Assembly (NCBI GenBank): GCA_902802365.1
Contig: CADCLZ010000001.1
Coordinates: 75,393 to 118,235, forward strand
Length of the DNA stretch: 42,843 nt
Reading direction: 5' to 3'
DNA from: an uncultured Erysipelotrichaceae bacterium
Lineage (GTDB): Bacteria > Bacillota_I > Bacilli_A > RFN20 > CAG-826
The notes under the pieces were generated by a model that worked only from the letters and a program-made list of their open reading frames with translations, did not search any database and was not told where the DNA came from. How positions within the stretch are numbered: position 1 is the stretch's first letter; every line of letters starts with the position of its first letter. Of this stretch, positions 24,882-33,219 are shown one piece after another. The translations under genes and the position numbers were made by a program.

Positions 24882-26063
24882 ATGAAAAGAAACGAATTCG
24901 CAACGATCTTGGCATATGTCGGGATGCTGGCCATCGCCTTGTTGGTCGGCTTTCTCGTCATTCGACCGATCCTGATCGATTGGAGCTCCTCCAATAAAAT
25001 CCTTTCGGTGATCATCTCCCTGGTCGTTGGCATTTTGATCAACGCGCTCTTCATCGAACTTGGGCATCTTTTGGGCGCCAAAGTCGGCCGCTACGAGGTT
25101 TATTCCTTCTGCGTGCTCGGCCTTTGCTTCAAAAAGGGCAAAGAAGGCAAATGGAAATTTGCTTTGAGCAACTTCGATGGCCTGACCGGCGAGACCAAGA
25201 TCTCTCCCAAAGACGTCAAAAAGGCGACTTCTTCCGGCATTATCGCCTTCCCGCTGTTCTTTTATCTCCTCGAAGTCATCATCGGCGTCATCTTGATGGC
25301 GGTTTCCTCGCGCCTTGTCACCGGCGCGGGTGGAACGACCGCCGACCCAGACGCAGTCTGGCTCCGCGTCGCCTCCGTCATCGTCCTCGCCGTAGGCGGC
25401 ATTATCTATCTCTATGATTATTTCCCCGCCCACCTCGACTCGGAAACCGACGGCTACCGCATGGTCCTTCTTTCTAAGAAGATGAATAAGGAAGCCTATA
25501 ACCAATTGCTCCTCAACCGTTATAACGCGGCGATGGGTTTGCCTTTGGTCGCTTATCCAATTTATGAAGCGGTCACCGATTACACCGCCCAGGTCAACAT
25601 GGACCGCGTTTATAGCGAGCTCGCCCAAAACAATTTCGGCCCGGCGATCCTGATCATCCAGAAAACCCTGGATACCGAAGAAAGAATCTCCGCCTCCACC
25701 AGAAGCGAAGCGATGGCTTTGAAACTCTCCTTGGTATTGCTCACCACCAAGCGCGATGCCGGCTTAGAGTACTACGAAAACATCGAGAACGAAGATCGGC
25801 GTTACCTCGCCGAATTCTTCAACGCGCCCTCTTTGAGGGCGTACCTGCTTGTCTCCGGCGTTTTGGAAGGCAGTGAAACCGAAACCAACTATGCGCTTGA
25901 TAAAGCGGCGAAGGTTTTGAAGAGAGTCCCCGAAGGCCGCAAGGAAGTCGAAGAACGTTTGATGGAGTTGACCGTCAAGCGCATCCAAACCCTGCATCCG
26001 TCTTGGAAGCTCAATCCCTGGAAGGACGAGCCGAAACAGCCGCAGGAAAAAGAAGAGAAATAA
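24882..26063 (+). CDS. M50-like membrane protein lacking one HExxH histidine
   Basis: A 393-aa protein with an N-terminal membrane half and a cytosolic helical tail. Helices lie near 8-30, 40-58, 118-145 and 160-185. At 58-62 it reads IELGH, followed by LLGAKVG, which matches the site-2-protease HELGH-xxAK helix except that the first His is Ile (codon ATC). Near 185-198 the sequence PAHLDSETDGYRM resembles the second M50 motif (LDG/SDG). It may be a pseudoprotease or may use another ligand. The soluble region from about 215 to 393 has no domain I recognise. It starts 11 bases after the dehydrogenase with a weak AAGAGG and ends at a terminator. Confidence 0.6.
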   Translation: MKRNEFATILAYVGMLAIALLVGFLVIRPILIDWSSSNKILSVIISLVVGILINALFIELGHLLGAKVGRYEVYSFCVLGLCFKKGKEGKWKFALSNFDGLTGETKISPKDVKKATSSGIIAFPLFFYLLEVIIGVILMAVSSRLVTGAGGTTADPDAVWLRVASVIVLAVGGIIYLYDYFPAHLDSETDGYRMVLLSKKMNKEAYNQLLLNRYNAAMGLPLVAYPIYEAVTDYTAQVNMDRVYSELAQNNFGPAILIIQKTLDTEERISASTRSEAMALKLSLVLLTTKRDAGLEYYENIENEDRRYLAEFFNAPSLRAYLLVSGVLEGSETETNYALDKAAKVLKRVPEGRKEVEERLMELTVKRIQTLHPSWKLNPWKDEPKQPQEKEEK

Positions 26064-26067
26064 AAGC

Positions 26068-26096
26068 AAAGCCCCCGGAAATCCGAGGGCTTTTTC
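26068..26096. terminator. Terminator between convergent genes
   Basis: An 11-12 bp stem with one mismatch (AAAGCCCCCGGA with TCCGAGGGCTTT), followed on plus by TTTTTCTT. The minus side has a weaker T tract (GCTTTTATT), so it may also serve pmbA. Confidence 0.85.
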
Positions 26097-26118
26097 TTAA
26101 AAGAGGAGGGACGTTGGC

Positions 26119-27441
26119 TTATTTTCCGCCGATCGACATCGATTTGATATAGGCGTCGGCGATCGAGACGGAGCTGGTTTTTAACTCAACCCGAGAGTCG
26201 AAGCCCTTCAAATCTTTGAGCATCTTCAGCAAGTTGCCGCTTAAGGTGATGAGATTTAAGGGTTCGGCGACTTTGCCATCGCGGATCATGAAGCCTTCAG
26301 CTTGGCAGGAGAAGTCGCCCGACTGCGAGTTCATGCCGGTGCCAAGCCCGGCAACATCGGTGATGTAAACGCCTTCTTTGATCGGGGAGATCATCTCTTC
26401 GAAGCTTTCTTTGCCTGGCTTCACGAAGATATTGCCGAAGCCGATTCCGATCTTGCTGCCCGCCCAAGAGCCGTTGCCAGTAGAGGAAACGCCGTCTTTC
26501 TTCGCGGTTTCAAGGTTGTAGAAATAGGTTTTGAGGACGCCGTTTTTGACGATCTGCTTATTTTGGGTGGCCACGCCTTCGTCGTCGAAATAAGAGAAGA
26601 AGACGTTTTTCTCCAAAGGCCGTTCCTCGATGGTCAATTTGCTTGAAGCAATCTTTTGCCCGAGCTTGCCGATTAAGAAGGAAGATTGACGTTGGACTTC
26701 ATCGCTAGAAGCCGATTCGAGGAAGTATTCAAGAAGATCGGCCATGACATCGCCATGGATGACGGTCGGGTATTTGCCCGAGACGCAGGGGGCGCCGCCG
26801 AACTTCGCCAAGGCGATATCGACCGCTTTTTTGACCAACTCTTCGGGGTTGATCTTCGAGAAATCGCTCTCGAGGAAGACGTTATAACCGGTTTTGACTT
26901 CGCCATTTTGCTCAGCCTTCACGCCGAGGACGATGAAGAAGTAATTGGATTTCTGCTTCAGCTTCAAACCGAACGAGTTATAGAACTCGGATTCGGAGGA
27001 AGATTCCGAATAACGGACCGTGGGAACATCGGTGATCCTCGGATCCGCGGCATAGGCAAGATCTTCGATCTTATGCATTAACGCGATCTTCTCTTCCGCG
27101 CTGACTTTCGCCAGCGCAGGATTGAAGACGTTCCTCTTATGGTATTTCGGGCTGCCGGGGAAGATTTCCTTTTGGCCTTCTTCTTCGACGAAGGAGGCGG
27201 AGGTGACGATTTGATCGGCCAAGAAATCGAAGGTGTCTTTGCCTAGCTTTTCGGTCCTTCCGCTGCCGAACTTGCCGTTATAGATGCCACAGCCGACGAC
27301 CAATTGGCTATGGGAGACTTTGTAATTCTCGATTTCCCGATGGAAAAGCGAGAACGAGAAAGAAGAAGACTTCCCGATTTGGATTTGGCTTTGCGCAACG
27401 CCTTTGGATTTGGCGATTTCAAAGAATTTGCCGACGTTCAT
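26119..27441 (-). CDS. pmbA: TldE/PmbA family metallopeptidase subunit
   Basis: PmbA/TldE is the non-metal-binding partner of TldD. The TldD/E heterodimer degrades unfolded peptides and in E. coli matures microcin B17 and degrades CcdA. The 440-aa protein has the family layout: N-terminal alpha/beta region, GKYPTVIHGDVMADLLEYFLE in the centre, PLEKNVFFSYFDDEGVATQ, and GVYITDVAGLGTGMNSQSGDFSCQAEGF towards the C-terminus. It overlaps tldD by 4 bases and is the distal gene of that operon. With tldD broken as sequenced, its partner may be missing. Confidence 0.9.
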   Translation of the reverse strand: MNVGKFFEIAKSKGVAQSQIQIGKSSSFSFSLFHREIENYKVSHSQLVVGCGIYNGKFGSGRTEKLGKDTFDFLADQIVTSASFVEEEGQKEIFPGSPKYHKRNVFNPALAKVSAEEKIALMHKIEDLAYAADPRITDVPTVRYSESSSESEFYNSFGLKLKQKSNYFFIVLGVKAEQNGEVKTGYNVFLESDFSKINPEELVKKAVDIALAKFGGAPCVSGKYPTVIHGDVMADLLEYFLESASSDEVQRQSSFLIGKLGQKIASSKLTIEERPLEKNVFFSYFDDEGVATQNKQIVKNGVLKTYFYNLETAKKDGVSSTGNGSWAGSKIGIGFGNIFVKPGKESFEEMISPIKEGVYITDVAGLGTGMNSQSGDFSCQAEGFMIRDGKVAEPLNLITLSGNLLKMLKDLKGFDSRVELKTSSVSIADAYIKSMSIGGK

Positions 27442-28797
27442 TCTAGTTTTCCTCCTCTGCCACCAACGGTGATGCTGCTAAGACGGATCGTAGGCTGGCC
27501 AACGCAGACGGGGACCATGCCGCTGGCCGCGCCGCACATGCCAACGCCGAGGTCGAGGTCGTTGCCGACGCGGTCGATATTCATAAGAACATCCCGACCG
27601 TTTCCGATCAAGGTGCAGCCTTTGAGCATCTCGGCGATCTTTCCATCGCGGATGACATAAGCCTCCGAAGCCGAGAAGTTGAAGTCGCCGGTCGCCGGTT
27701 CGACGGAACCGCCGCCGAAGTTGGCGACATAGATGCCAAGCTTCGTGTCTTTGATGATCTGCTCGGGATCATCCTTGCCGGCGGCGATGTAGGTGTTGCT
27801 CATACGCGAGGTCGGCTCGAACTTATAGCTTTGCCTTCTCGAGGTGCCGTTTTCCGGCATCCCAAGCCGTCTGCCATTCAGCTTATCGACGAGGTAATTG
27901 ACGCAGATGCCGTTTTTGATGAGTTGGGTCTTATGGGTCGGGACTCCTTCGGAGTCGAGGTTGTTGGAACCCCAGGCATTTGGGATGGTGCCGTCATCAT
28001 ATCGAAAGCTTCTTCGAGGTGGAGCTGGCTTCTAGAGGATGCCCGCAGGCTTCGTGGAAGAGGACGCCGCCCCAACCGTTGGTGATGACGACCGGATATT
28101 GCCCGGACGGGCATTCCTTCGCCGAAAGGGCGGCAATCGCCTTCTCGCCGACTTCGCGCGCCGCCTTCTTATAATCGAGGACATCGGTGAAGTAGGAGAA
28201 ATCGACGAATTTGCCCGGTGCGCTATAAGCGGTTTCGATCTGGCCTTCTTGGCCCATCGCGACCGCGGCCATCGTCATCCTGCCGCGTTCTTCGGAGTTG
28301 ACGAAGTGGTTGCCGATCGTTCCTTCGGCGTTATAGATCTCGATTTGCTTGTAGTTGTCCGCAAACCCGGTGATGATGCGGACGATCCGCGGGTCCACCG
28401 CCTTAATCGCCGCATGGCATTCTTTGAGGAAATCGATCTTCTTTTCGACCGGGATCTCCGAATAATGGGTTTTGATCGGGTTGATGACCTTCACCCTTTG
28501 CTTACGGATATCCGCGACTTGCACGACGCGGTCTCCTTCAAAACGCCTCGCTAACGTAGAGGCCAACTCCAGCAAACTCTTTTGGCTGAGGTCGCTGGTA
28601 TAACCATAAACCGAATTCAATCCTTTGAGGACGCGGATGCCGCAGCCATAACTTTGCCCGGACCCGCAAGCATCGACCTTGCCGTTTTCCAGCGAGATCG
28701 ATTCGGAATCGTTCTGCTCCAGATAGATTTCGGCATAGTCCCCGCCGGTTTCTAAAGCCGCGTTAAGGACTTTGATTGCCAAAGCTTTTCCAATCAT
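27438..28797 (-). pseudogene. tldD: TldD family metallopeptidase, internal deletion and frameshift
   Basis: TldD carries the zinc site of the TldD/E peptidase. From ATG 28797 (Shine-Dalgarno AAAGGAG) the frame runs normally through the HExxxH motif in FHEACGHPLEA, then hits a stop at about 27997-27999. In another frame, GyrB-independent and clearly TldD, the sequence continues: DDGTIPNAWGSNNLD, KNGICVNYLVDKLNGRR, SRRQSYKFEPTSRMSNT and a normal C-terminus near 27438. Compared with the family, roughly 15-20 residues (the FAGKxGxxIA segment) and the frame are lost near 28000. The rest is well preserved, so the lesion is recent or is an assembly error. An alternative upstream start would add 13 residues. 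Confidence 0.85.
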
Positions 28798-28826
28798 GGG
28801 ATTCGCTCCTTTCACAACATTCCCGC

Positions 28827-28854
28827 ATATTAACATGCAACCTTTTTTCTACAA
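28827..28854 (-). promoter_or_regulatory. Promoter of tldD-pmbA
   Basis: Minus-strand -35 TTGTAG (28854-28849), 16-nt spacer, extended -10 TGT-TAATAT (-10 at 28832-28827), leaving a leader of about 25 nt with the AAAGGAG site. Confidence 0.45.
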
Positions 28855-28881
28855 GGAAATTCAATCAAAACCGCTTTTGGT

Positions 28882-28887
28882 TATACT
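28882..28887 (+). promoter_or_regulatory. -10 element of the hypothetical gene at 28894
   Basis: TATACT lies 6 nt before the GTG start, so transcription would begin at the start codon itself. The AAAGG immediately before the GTG is too close to act as a ribosome binding site. Confidence 0.4.
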
Positions 28888-28893
28888 TAAAGG

Positions 28894-29496
28894 GTGAATT
28901 TCGTAGAAAACCTCGAGAAAATCAACGCTTCCTACCAAAAGAGAAAGCCCTTTTTCACAAAGGAAGAAATCAGGCGGATTGCCGGGAAAGACACCCCGGA
29001 AGGACGGATGGTAGATCTCTTCTCCTTCAAATACGCCAAACGGACTTCCTTGATCCAGGCGGCGGAGATTTTATATGGCTATGTGGCGAAAAGCTATGGG
29101 GAAGAAGGAAATGAAGCCCAAAGCCATTATCCGACTTGGGTATTCTTCTCCCCGGCCAAAAACGTGAATGAGAACCCTTTGCTTCTAAAAGAAGCGGCCA
29201 AATCTTTCGCTTCCTTTGCCCAAGGCGAGCCAAAAGACGCCAAGGAGCGGAAAATTCAACGGTTTTGGAAGGAAAACTGGACCGAGCTAGATTACTTCGA
29301 ACTACCGAAAACGCATACACGGGGCACCTTAATTTATCTTTCGGTGGCCTATTTCAAGACCTCCGCCATTGAGAATTTCCATCTCGGCCTTAATCTGATC
29401 CTGGCCAATCGCGGGGTATCGAAGGAAATCCTTTACCTCCCCGAAGAGTATTGGAGCAAGGATTGGGCGGAATATTATAAGAACCCAGAGTTTTAG
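28894..29496 (+). CDS. Hypothetical protein, 200 aa
   Basis: I do not recognise this family. It is a soluble-looking, charged 200-aa protein rich in Lys/Glu and aromatic residues with no signal peptide, membrane segment or metal motif. It has native codon use and starts with GTG directly after a -10-like TATACT. The C-terminal part (LNLILANRGVSKEILYLPEEYW) looks folded. It is divergent from tldD and is followed 10 bases later by the metallo-beta-lactamase gene, with GGAGG overlapping its stop, so the two likely share a transcript. No function is proposed. Confidence 0.7.
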   Translation: MNFVENLEKINASYQKRKPFFTKEEIRRIAGKDTPEGRMVDLFSFKYAKRTSLIQAAEILYGYVAKSYGEEGNEAQSHYPTWVFFSPAKNVNENPLLLKEAAKSFASFAQGEPKDAKERKIQRFWKENWTELDYFELPKTHTRGTLIYLSVAYFKTSAIENFHLGLNLILANRGVSKEILYLPEEYWSKDWAEYYKNPEF

Positions 29497-29506
29497 GAGG
29501 GCGGTT

Positions 29507-30080
29507 ATGGCAAGGCTTCTTTATCAAGGACACGGTTCCTTGCGGTTTGTCTCCAACGAGGGCAAAGTTCTCTATCTCGACCCGTTCGCCGGCGGAGGAT
29601 ATGACCTCCCTGCGGATCTGGTTTTGATCACCCATGAGCATTATGACCACAACCAGATCAATCTGGTCCCTATGAAGCCGAGGACGATCATCATCCGCAG
29701 CAAAGACGCGTTGATCAACGGGGTGTATCACCACTTCGATTACTGCGGCTTTCATATCCAAGCGGTTCCGGCCTATAACGCGAACCACCCGCGCAACGAA
29801 TGCGTTGGCTACCTCTTAGAGGTACTGCGCACGCGACACCTCCACCACCGATTACATGCCGACTTTGGGCAAGATGGATATCGATTATGCCTTCCTGCCG
29901 ATTGATGGGATTTATAACATGGGCCCGAAGGAAGCAAGCGACTGCGCGCGTCTTATCAACCCTAAGCACCTGATCCCGATCCATTCGAAGCCCGGCATGC
30001 TCTTCGACATGCAGCAGACGATGAAAGTCGATTATGAGAAGGCGATGTTGGTTCGGCCGGGCGACATCGTCGAACTTTGA
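29507..30080 (+). pseudogene. Metallo-beta-lactamase fold hydrolase (UlaG-like), frameshifted
   Basis: MBL-fold proteins of the UlaG/UPF0173 type are metal-dependent hydrolases of small substrates. The first frame from ATG 29507 (Shine-Dalgarno GGAGG) has GHGSLRFVS, the metal motif THEHYDHNQ (HxHxDH) and NHPRNECVGYLLEV, then derails near 29822 and stops at 29905. A second frame continues the same protein (DTSTTDYMPTLGKMDIDYA, DGIYNMGPKEA, IPIHSKPG) to 30080. Roughly 5 residues before the usual GDT motif are missing along with the frame, which fits a small deletion of about 14-17 bases. Everything else looks intact. Confidence 0.85.
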
Positions 30081-30120
30081 GGAAGAAAAGCCAGAAAAAG
30101 ACGATTTCCGCGATTTTTCC

Positions 30121-30182
30121 TTGCAACCCTAAAGGGTTTTCGGTATCGTACTAGGCGTACTCTCTGTGCTTACCAAAAGCAC
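30121..30182 (+). promoter_or_regulatory. rpmE promoter and leader hairpin
   Basis: -35 TTGCAA (30121-30126), 17-nt spacer, -10 TATCGT (30144-30149). The leader contains the hairpin GTGCTT / AAGCAC (30166-30182, 5-nt loop) ending 6 bases before the Shine-Dalgarno AAAGGAG. L31 leaders that bind L31 are known in Firmicutes; whether this is one is inference. Confidence 0.45.
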
Positions 30183-30201
30183 GGCGAAAGGAGCTAAAGG
30201 A

Positions 30202-30423
30202 ATGAAAAAAGGAATCCACCCTGCTTACCATCACTGCGTGGTCACTTGCACCAGCTGCGGAAGCACCTTCGAGACCGGTTCCACTTTGAAGGAAATCAAA
30301 GTCGACACCTGCTCGAACTGCCACCCCTTCTACACCGGCAAGCAGCGTACGGTCAGAGCCGACGGCAGGATCGACCGCTTCAACAGGAAGTTGGCCAAAG
30401 TCCAAGAAAACCAAGGCAAATAA
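30202..30423 (+). CDS. rpmE: 50S ribosomal protein L31, zinc-binding form
   Basis: L31 sits at the central protuberance of the large subunit and bridges to the small subunit. From ATG 30202 the product is 73 aa: [11 protein letters not shown] start, CTSCG and [11 protein letters not shown], so the cysteines of the zinc (C+) form are present. The downstream ATG is chosen over the longer frame from 30166 because it has AAAGGAG about 9 bases before it and matches family length; the earlier codons fall in the leader hairpin. Confidence 0.96.
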   Translation: MKKGIHPAYHHCVVTCTSCGSTFETGSTLKEIKVDTCSNCHPFYTGKQRTVRADGRIDRFNRKLAKVQENQGK

Positions 30424-30437
30424 ACCAAACGAAGAAG

Positions 30438-30462
30438 ACCGCCGAATATCGGCGGTTTTTTC
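30438..30462 (+). terminator. Rho-independent terminator after rpmE
   Basis: Perfect 8-bp stem ACCGCCGA / TCGGCGGT with a 3-nt loop, followed by six Ts and CTTT. Confidence 0.9.
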
Positions 30463-30478
30463 TTTCCCCGCTTTGCAC

Positions 30479-30484
30479 TAAACT
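30479..30484 (+). promoter_or_regulatory. -10 element of the second glycosyltransferase gene
   Basis: TAAACT lies exactly 9 nt before the ATG at 30494 with no Shine-Dalgarno. The same hexamer is the proposed -10 of the giant RNA at 41442. Confidence 0.4.
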
Positions 30485-30493
30485 TTACTTGAT

Positions 30494-31510
30494 ATGAAAA
30501 CCCTGATTTATTTCCAAGACGTCGACACCATCAAGAAAAGCGGGATCGGAAGGGCGATGAAGCATCAGCTTCAAGCCTGTGAAGATGCCGGGGTGGAGAC
30601 GACGATCGATAAAAAAGACACCTACGATTTGGCCCACATCAACACTTATTGGGGGAAATCGCAAAGGCTGCTGAAAAAACTTAAGAAACAAGGTGTGCCT
30701 GTGATCGCCCACGGCCACACCACCGTCGAAGATTTCCGCCGATCTTTCAAGATCTGGCAACTGATCGCACCGTTTGTGAAAAAAGGCATCTATTACATGT
30801 ACGGCCATGCAGACATGGTCATCACCCCCACCCCATATTCCAAGAGCCTGATCGAGGCCTATGGGGTTGCGAAGAAAGTCGTCGCCATCTCCAACGGCAT
30901 CGACATTCCGCTTTATGCCTCTGACCCCCAAGCGGTGAAAGATTTCCGCGAGAAATTTGGGCTTAAAGAAGACGAGAAATTCGTCATGTCGGTCGGCTTC
31001 CCCTTCGAAAAGAAAGGGCTGCTCGACTTCATAGAAGTCGCGAGGAAATTCCCAGATGTGAAATTCTTCTGGTTCGGCCAATTGGCGAGGATCCTCGAGA
31101 CCGAAAAGGTCGCTAGAGCAAAGCGGCGCGCCCCGAAGAACGTCATCTTCCCGGGCTATGTCGAAGGAAGATTGATCCGCGGCGCCTATCAAAGCGCGGT
31201 CTGCCTCTTCTTCGCCTCCTATGAGGAGAACGAGGGCATCGTGGTCTTGGAGGCTTTAGCCTCCCATTGCCCGTTGCTCCTGCGCGACATTGGGACCTAT
31301 CACCCGTGGTTGGAGGATGGCGTGAATGCCCACCTTAAGAAAAACAACGAAGAATTCGCCGAAGAGATCAAGAAACTGATCGAGAACGGCGAAGACGCGA
31401 AGATCCTCGAAGCCGGCTATCAAGTCGCCAAAGAACGCGACCTGCCGTTAGTCGGTCAGCAGCTAAAAGAAGCCTATGAAGGCTTATTGAAGGAAAAAGG
31501 ACGACTTTGA
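30494..31510 (+). CDS. Glycosyltransferase family 4, possible glycolipid synthase
   Basis: A 338-aa GT-B retaining glycosyltransferase. It has a short N-terminal domain starting MKTLIYFQDVDTIKKSGIGRAM, an AHGHTTVEDFRRS segment, a central VMSVGFPFEKKGLLDFIEVA, and the GT4 EX7E element in SYEENEGIVVLEALA, with both glutamates present. Size and the SGIGRAM start resemble Bacilli/Mollicutes enzymes that add glucose to mono- or diglucosyl-diacylglycerol for membrane glycolipids or LTA anchors. The acceptor is inferred. Together with the gene at 16090 it may form a two-step pathway. The stop codon lies inside its own terminator hairpin. Confidence 0.82.
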   Translation: MKTLIYFQDVDTIKKSGIGRAMKHQLQACEDAGVETTIDKKDTYDLAHINTYWGKSQRLLKKLKKQGVPVIAHGHTTVEDFRRSFKIWQLIAPFVKKGIYYMYGHADMVITPTPYSKSLIEAYGVAKKVVAISNGIDIPLYASDPQAVKDFREKFGLKEDEKFVMSVGFPFEKKGLLDFIEVARKFPDVKFFWFGQLARILETEKVARAKRRAPKNVIFPGYVEGRLIRGAYQSAVCLFFASYEENEGIVVLEALASHCPLLLRDIGTYHPWLEDGVNAHLKKNNEEFAEEIKKLIENGEDAKILEAGYQVAKERDLPLVGQQLKEAYEGLLKEKGRL

Positions 31511-31526
31511 TTCGTCCTTTTCTTTT
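31496..31526 (+). terminator. Terminator overlapping the glycosyltransferase stop codon
   Basis: AAAGGACGA (31496-31504) pairs with TCGTCCTTT (31512-31520), followed by TCTTTT. The TGA stop (31508-31510) lies in the loop, so a translating ribosome reaching the stop would cover the hairpin. Confidence 0.75.
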
Positions 31527-31602
31527 AAAAAAAGAAAGCAAGGACTACAATGACGAAGCAAAAAATACGCGGCAACGTGCCCATTTGCAGGAGGCCCCAC
31601 GG

Positions 31603-33219
31603 ATGAATCAAAACAAAAAGAAATTTTATATCAGCACGCCGATCTATTACCCGAGCGCCCAGCCACACCTTGGCCACGCCTATTGCACGACGTTAACCGA
31701 CGTCATCGCCAGAGGCAAAAGGCTCCGGGGATACGACGTGTTTTTCGTCACTGGTTTGGACGAGCACGGCGAGAAGATCCAGAAGAACGCCGAAGCCAAA
31801 GGCGAGACCCCGCAGGAATTCGTCGACCATGTCGCCGACACCTTCCTTTCCCTCTGGGATGCGATGAAGATCTCGAATGACGGCTGGATCCGGACCACCC
31901 AACAACGGCACTGGAAGACCGTGCAGAAGATCTTCTCCAGGATGCTGGAGCAAGACGACATCTATCTCTCTTCTTATGAAGGCTGGTACTGCGTCCACGA
32001 AGAAAGCTTCTGGACCGAGACCCAGGTCGGCCCCGAGCATCTTTGCCCCGAATGCGGCCGTCCGGTCGAAAAAGCCGAAGAACCTGCTTATTTCTATCGC
32101 TGCGGGAAGCATGTCGACTCGCTGCTTAAGTATTACGAAGAGCACCCCGATTTCATCACCCCGGTCTCCCGGAAGAACGAGATGGTCAATAACTTCATTA
32201 AACCCGGCCTCCAGGATCTCTGCGTCTCCCGCACCTCCTTCTCCTGGGGAATCCCGGTCGTCGAAGACCCAAAGCACGTCGTCTATGTTTGGCTTGATGC
32301 CTTGACCAACTACATCACCTGCCTTGGCTATCTCCAGGAAGACGATTCCAAGTTCCAGTATTTCTGGGATGACCCGAACACCGAAATCGTCCATGTCATC
32401 GGCGCGGATATCACCAGGTTCCACACCATCTATTGGCCGATGTTCCTTGAGTCCTTAGGACTCAGAGAACCCGACCGGGTGTTCGTCCACGGCCTTTTGA
32501 TGATGAAAGGCGGCAAGATGAGCAAATCCAGGGGCAACGCGATCTCCGCTTACCCCTTGATCGAACGTTACGGGGTCGACGCGGTCCGTTATTACCTCGT
32601 GAGCGAGGTGACCTTCGGGCAGAACGGCACCTTCACCCCCGAGCAGTTCGTCGAAAGAATCAATCAAGATCTCGCCAATAACTTCGGCAACCTTTTGAAT
32701 CGTTCGATCTCGATGATCGACAAATACTATCAAGGCGAGATCCCCGCTTATGAAGGCGAGGTCACCCCGCTGGATGAAGACCTCCATAAGGAGATGGAGA
32801 AGACTCTGGTTTCTTATGAAGCCCTCAATGACGATATGAAGGTCACCGAGGCTTATGAAGAAGTCATGAATCTCGTCTCCGCGGCCAACAAATACATCCA
32901 GGATTCCGCTCCGTGGGTGCTGGCAAAAGATCCGAGCAAGAGCAAAGAACTCGCTTCCTGCATGGCCCATTTGGCCCACGTGATCTATGAAGCCGGCATG
33001 CTTTTGTCCCCGATCATGGTCGAAAAGACCCCCGAGCTTTTGAAGCAGCTCGGCGTTCCGGAGGAACTTAGGACCTATGAGAACATCAAGAACTTCGGTT
33101 TCTTGAATGGCCTTAAGGTCGCGAAGGGCTCTCCGCTTTTCCCGCGCCTTGAAGAGGCCAAGGAAATCGAATACATCGCCTCTTTGATGGCGGCCCCGAA
33201 AGAAAAGGCGGCGGCCTGA
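31603..33219 (+). CDS. metG: Methionyl-tRNA synthetase, short form
   Basis: MetRS charges initiator and elongator tRNA-Met. From ATG 31603 (Shine-Dalgarno GGAGG 8 bases upstream) the product is 538 aa. It has the HIGH-type motif PHLGHAY, the zinc knuckle with CPECG near 145, WLDALTNYI and the KMSKS motif as GGKMSKSRGN. It lacks the C-terminal tRNA-binding domain of about 110 residues found in Bacillus MetG, a difference seen in other compact genomes. The in-frame region before 31603 overlaps the preceding terminator, so it is not taken as coding. It overlaps rlmD by one base (TGATG). Confidence 0.95.
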   Translation: MNQNKKKFYISTPIYYPSAQPHLGHAYCTTLTDVIARGKRLRGYDVFFVTGLDEHGEKIQKNAEAKGETPQEFVDHVADTFLSLWDAMKISNDGWIRTTQQRHWKTVQKIFSRMLEQDDIYLSSYEGWYCVHEESFWTETQVGPEHLCPECGRPVEKAEEPAYFYRCGKHVDSLLKYYEEHPDFITPVSRKNEMVNNFIKPGLQDLCVSRTSFSWGIPVVEDPKHVVYVWLDALTNYITCLGYLQEDDSKFQYFWDDPNTEIVHVIGADITRFHTIYWPMFLESLGLREPDRVFVHGLLMMKGGKMSKSRGNAISAYPLIERYGVDAVRYYLVSEVTFGQNGTFTPEQFVERINQDLANNFGNLLNRSISMIDKYYQGEIPAYEGEVTPLDEDLHKEMEKTLVSYEALNDDMKVTEAYEEVMNLVSAANKYIQDSAPWVLAKDPSKSKELASCMAHLAHVIYEAGMLLSPIMVEKTPELLKQLGVPEELRTYENIKNFGFLNGLKVAKGSPLFPRLEEAKEIEYIASLMAAPKEKAAA

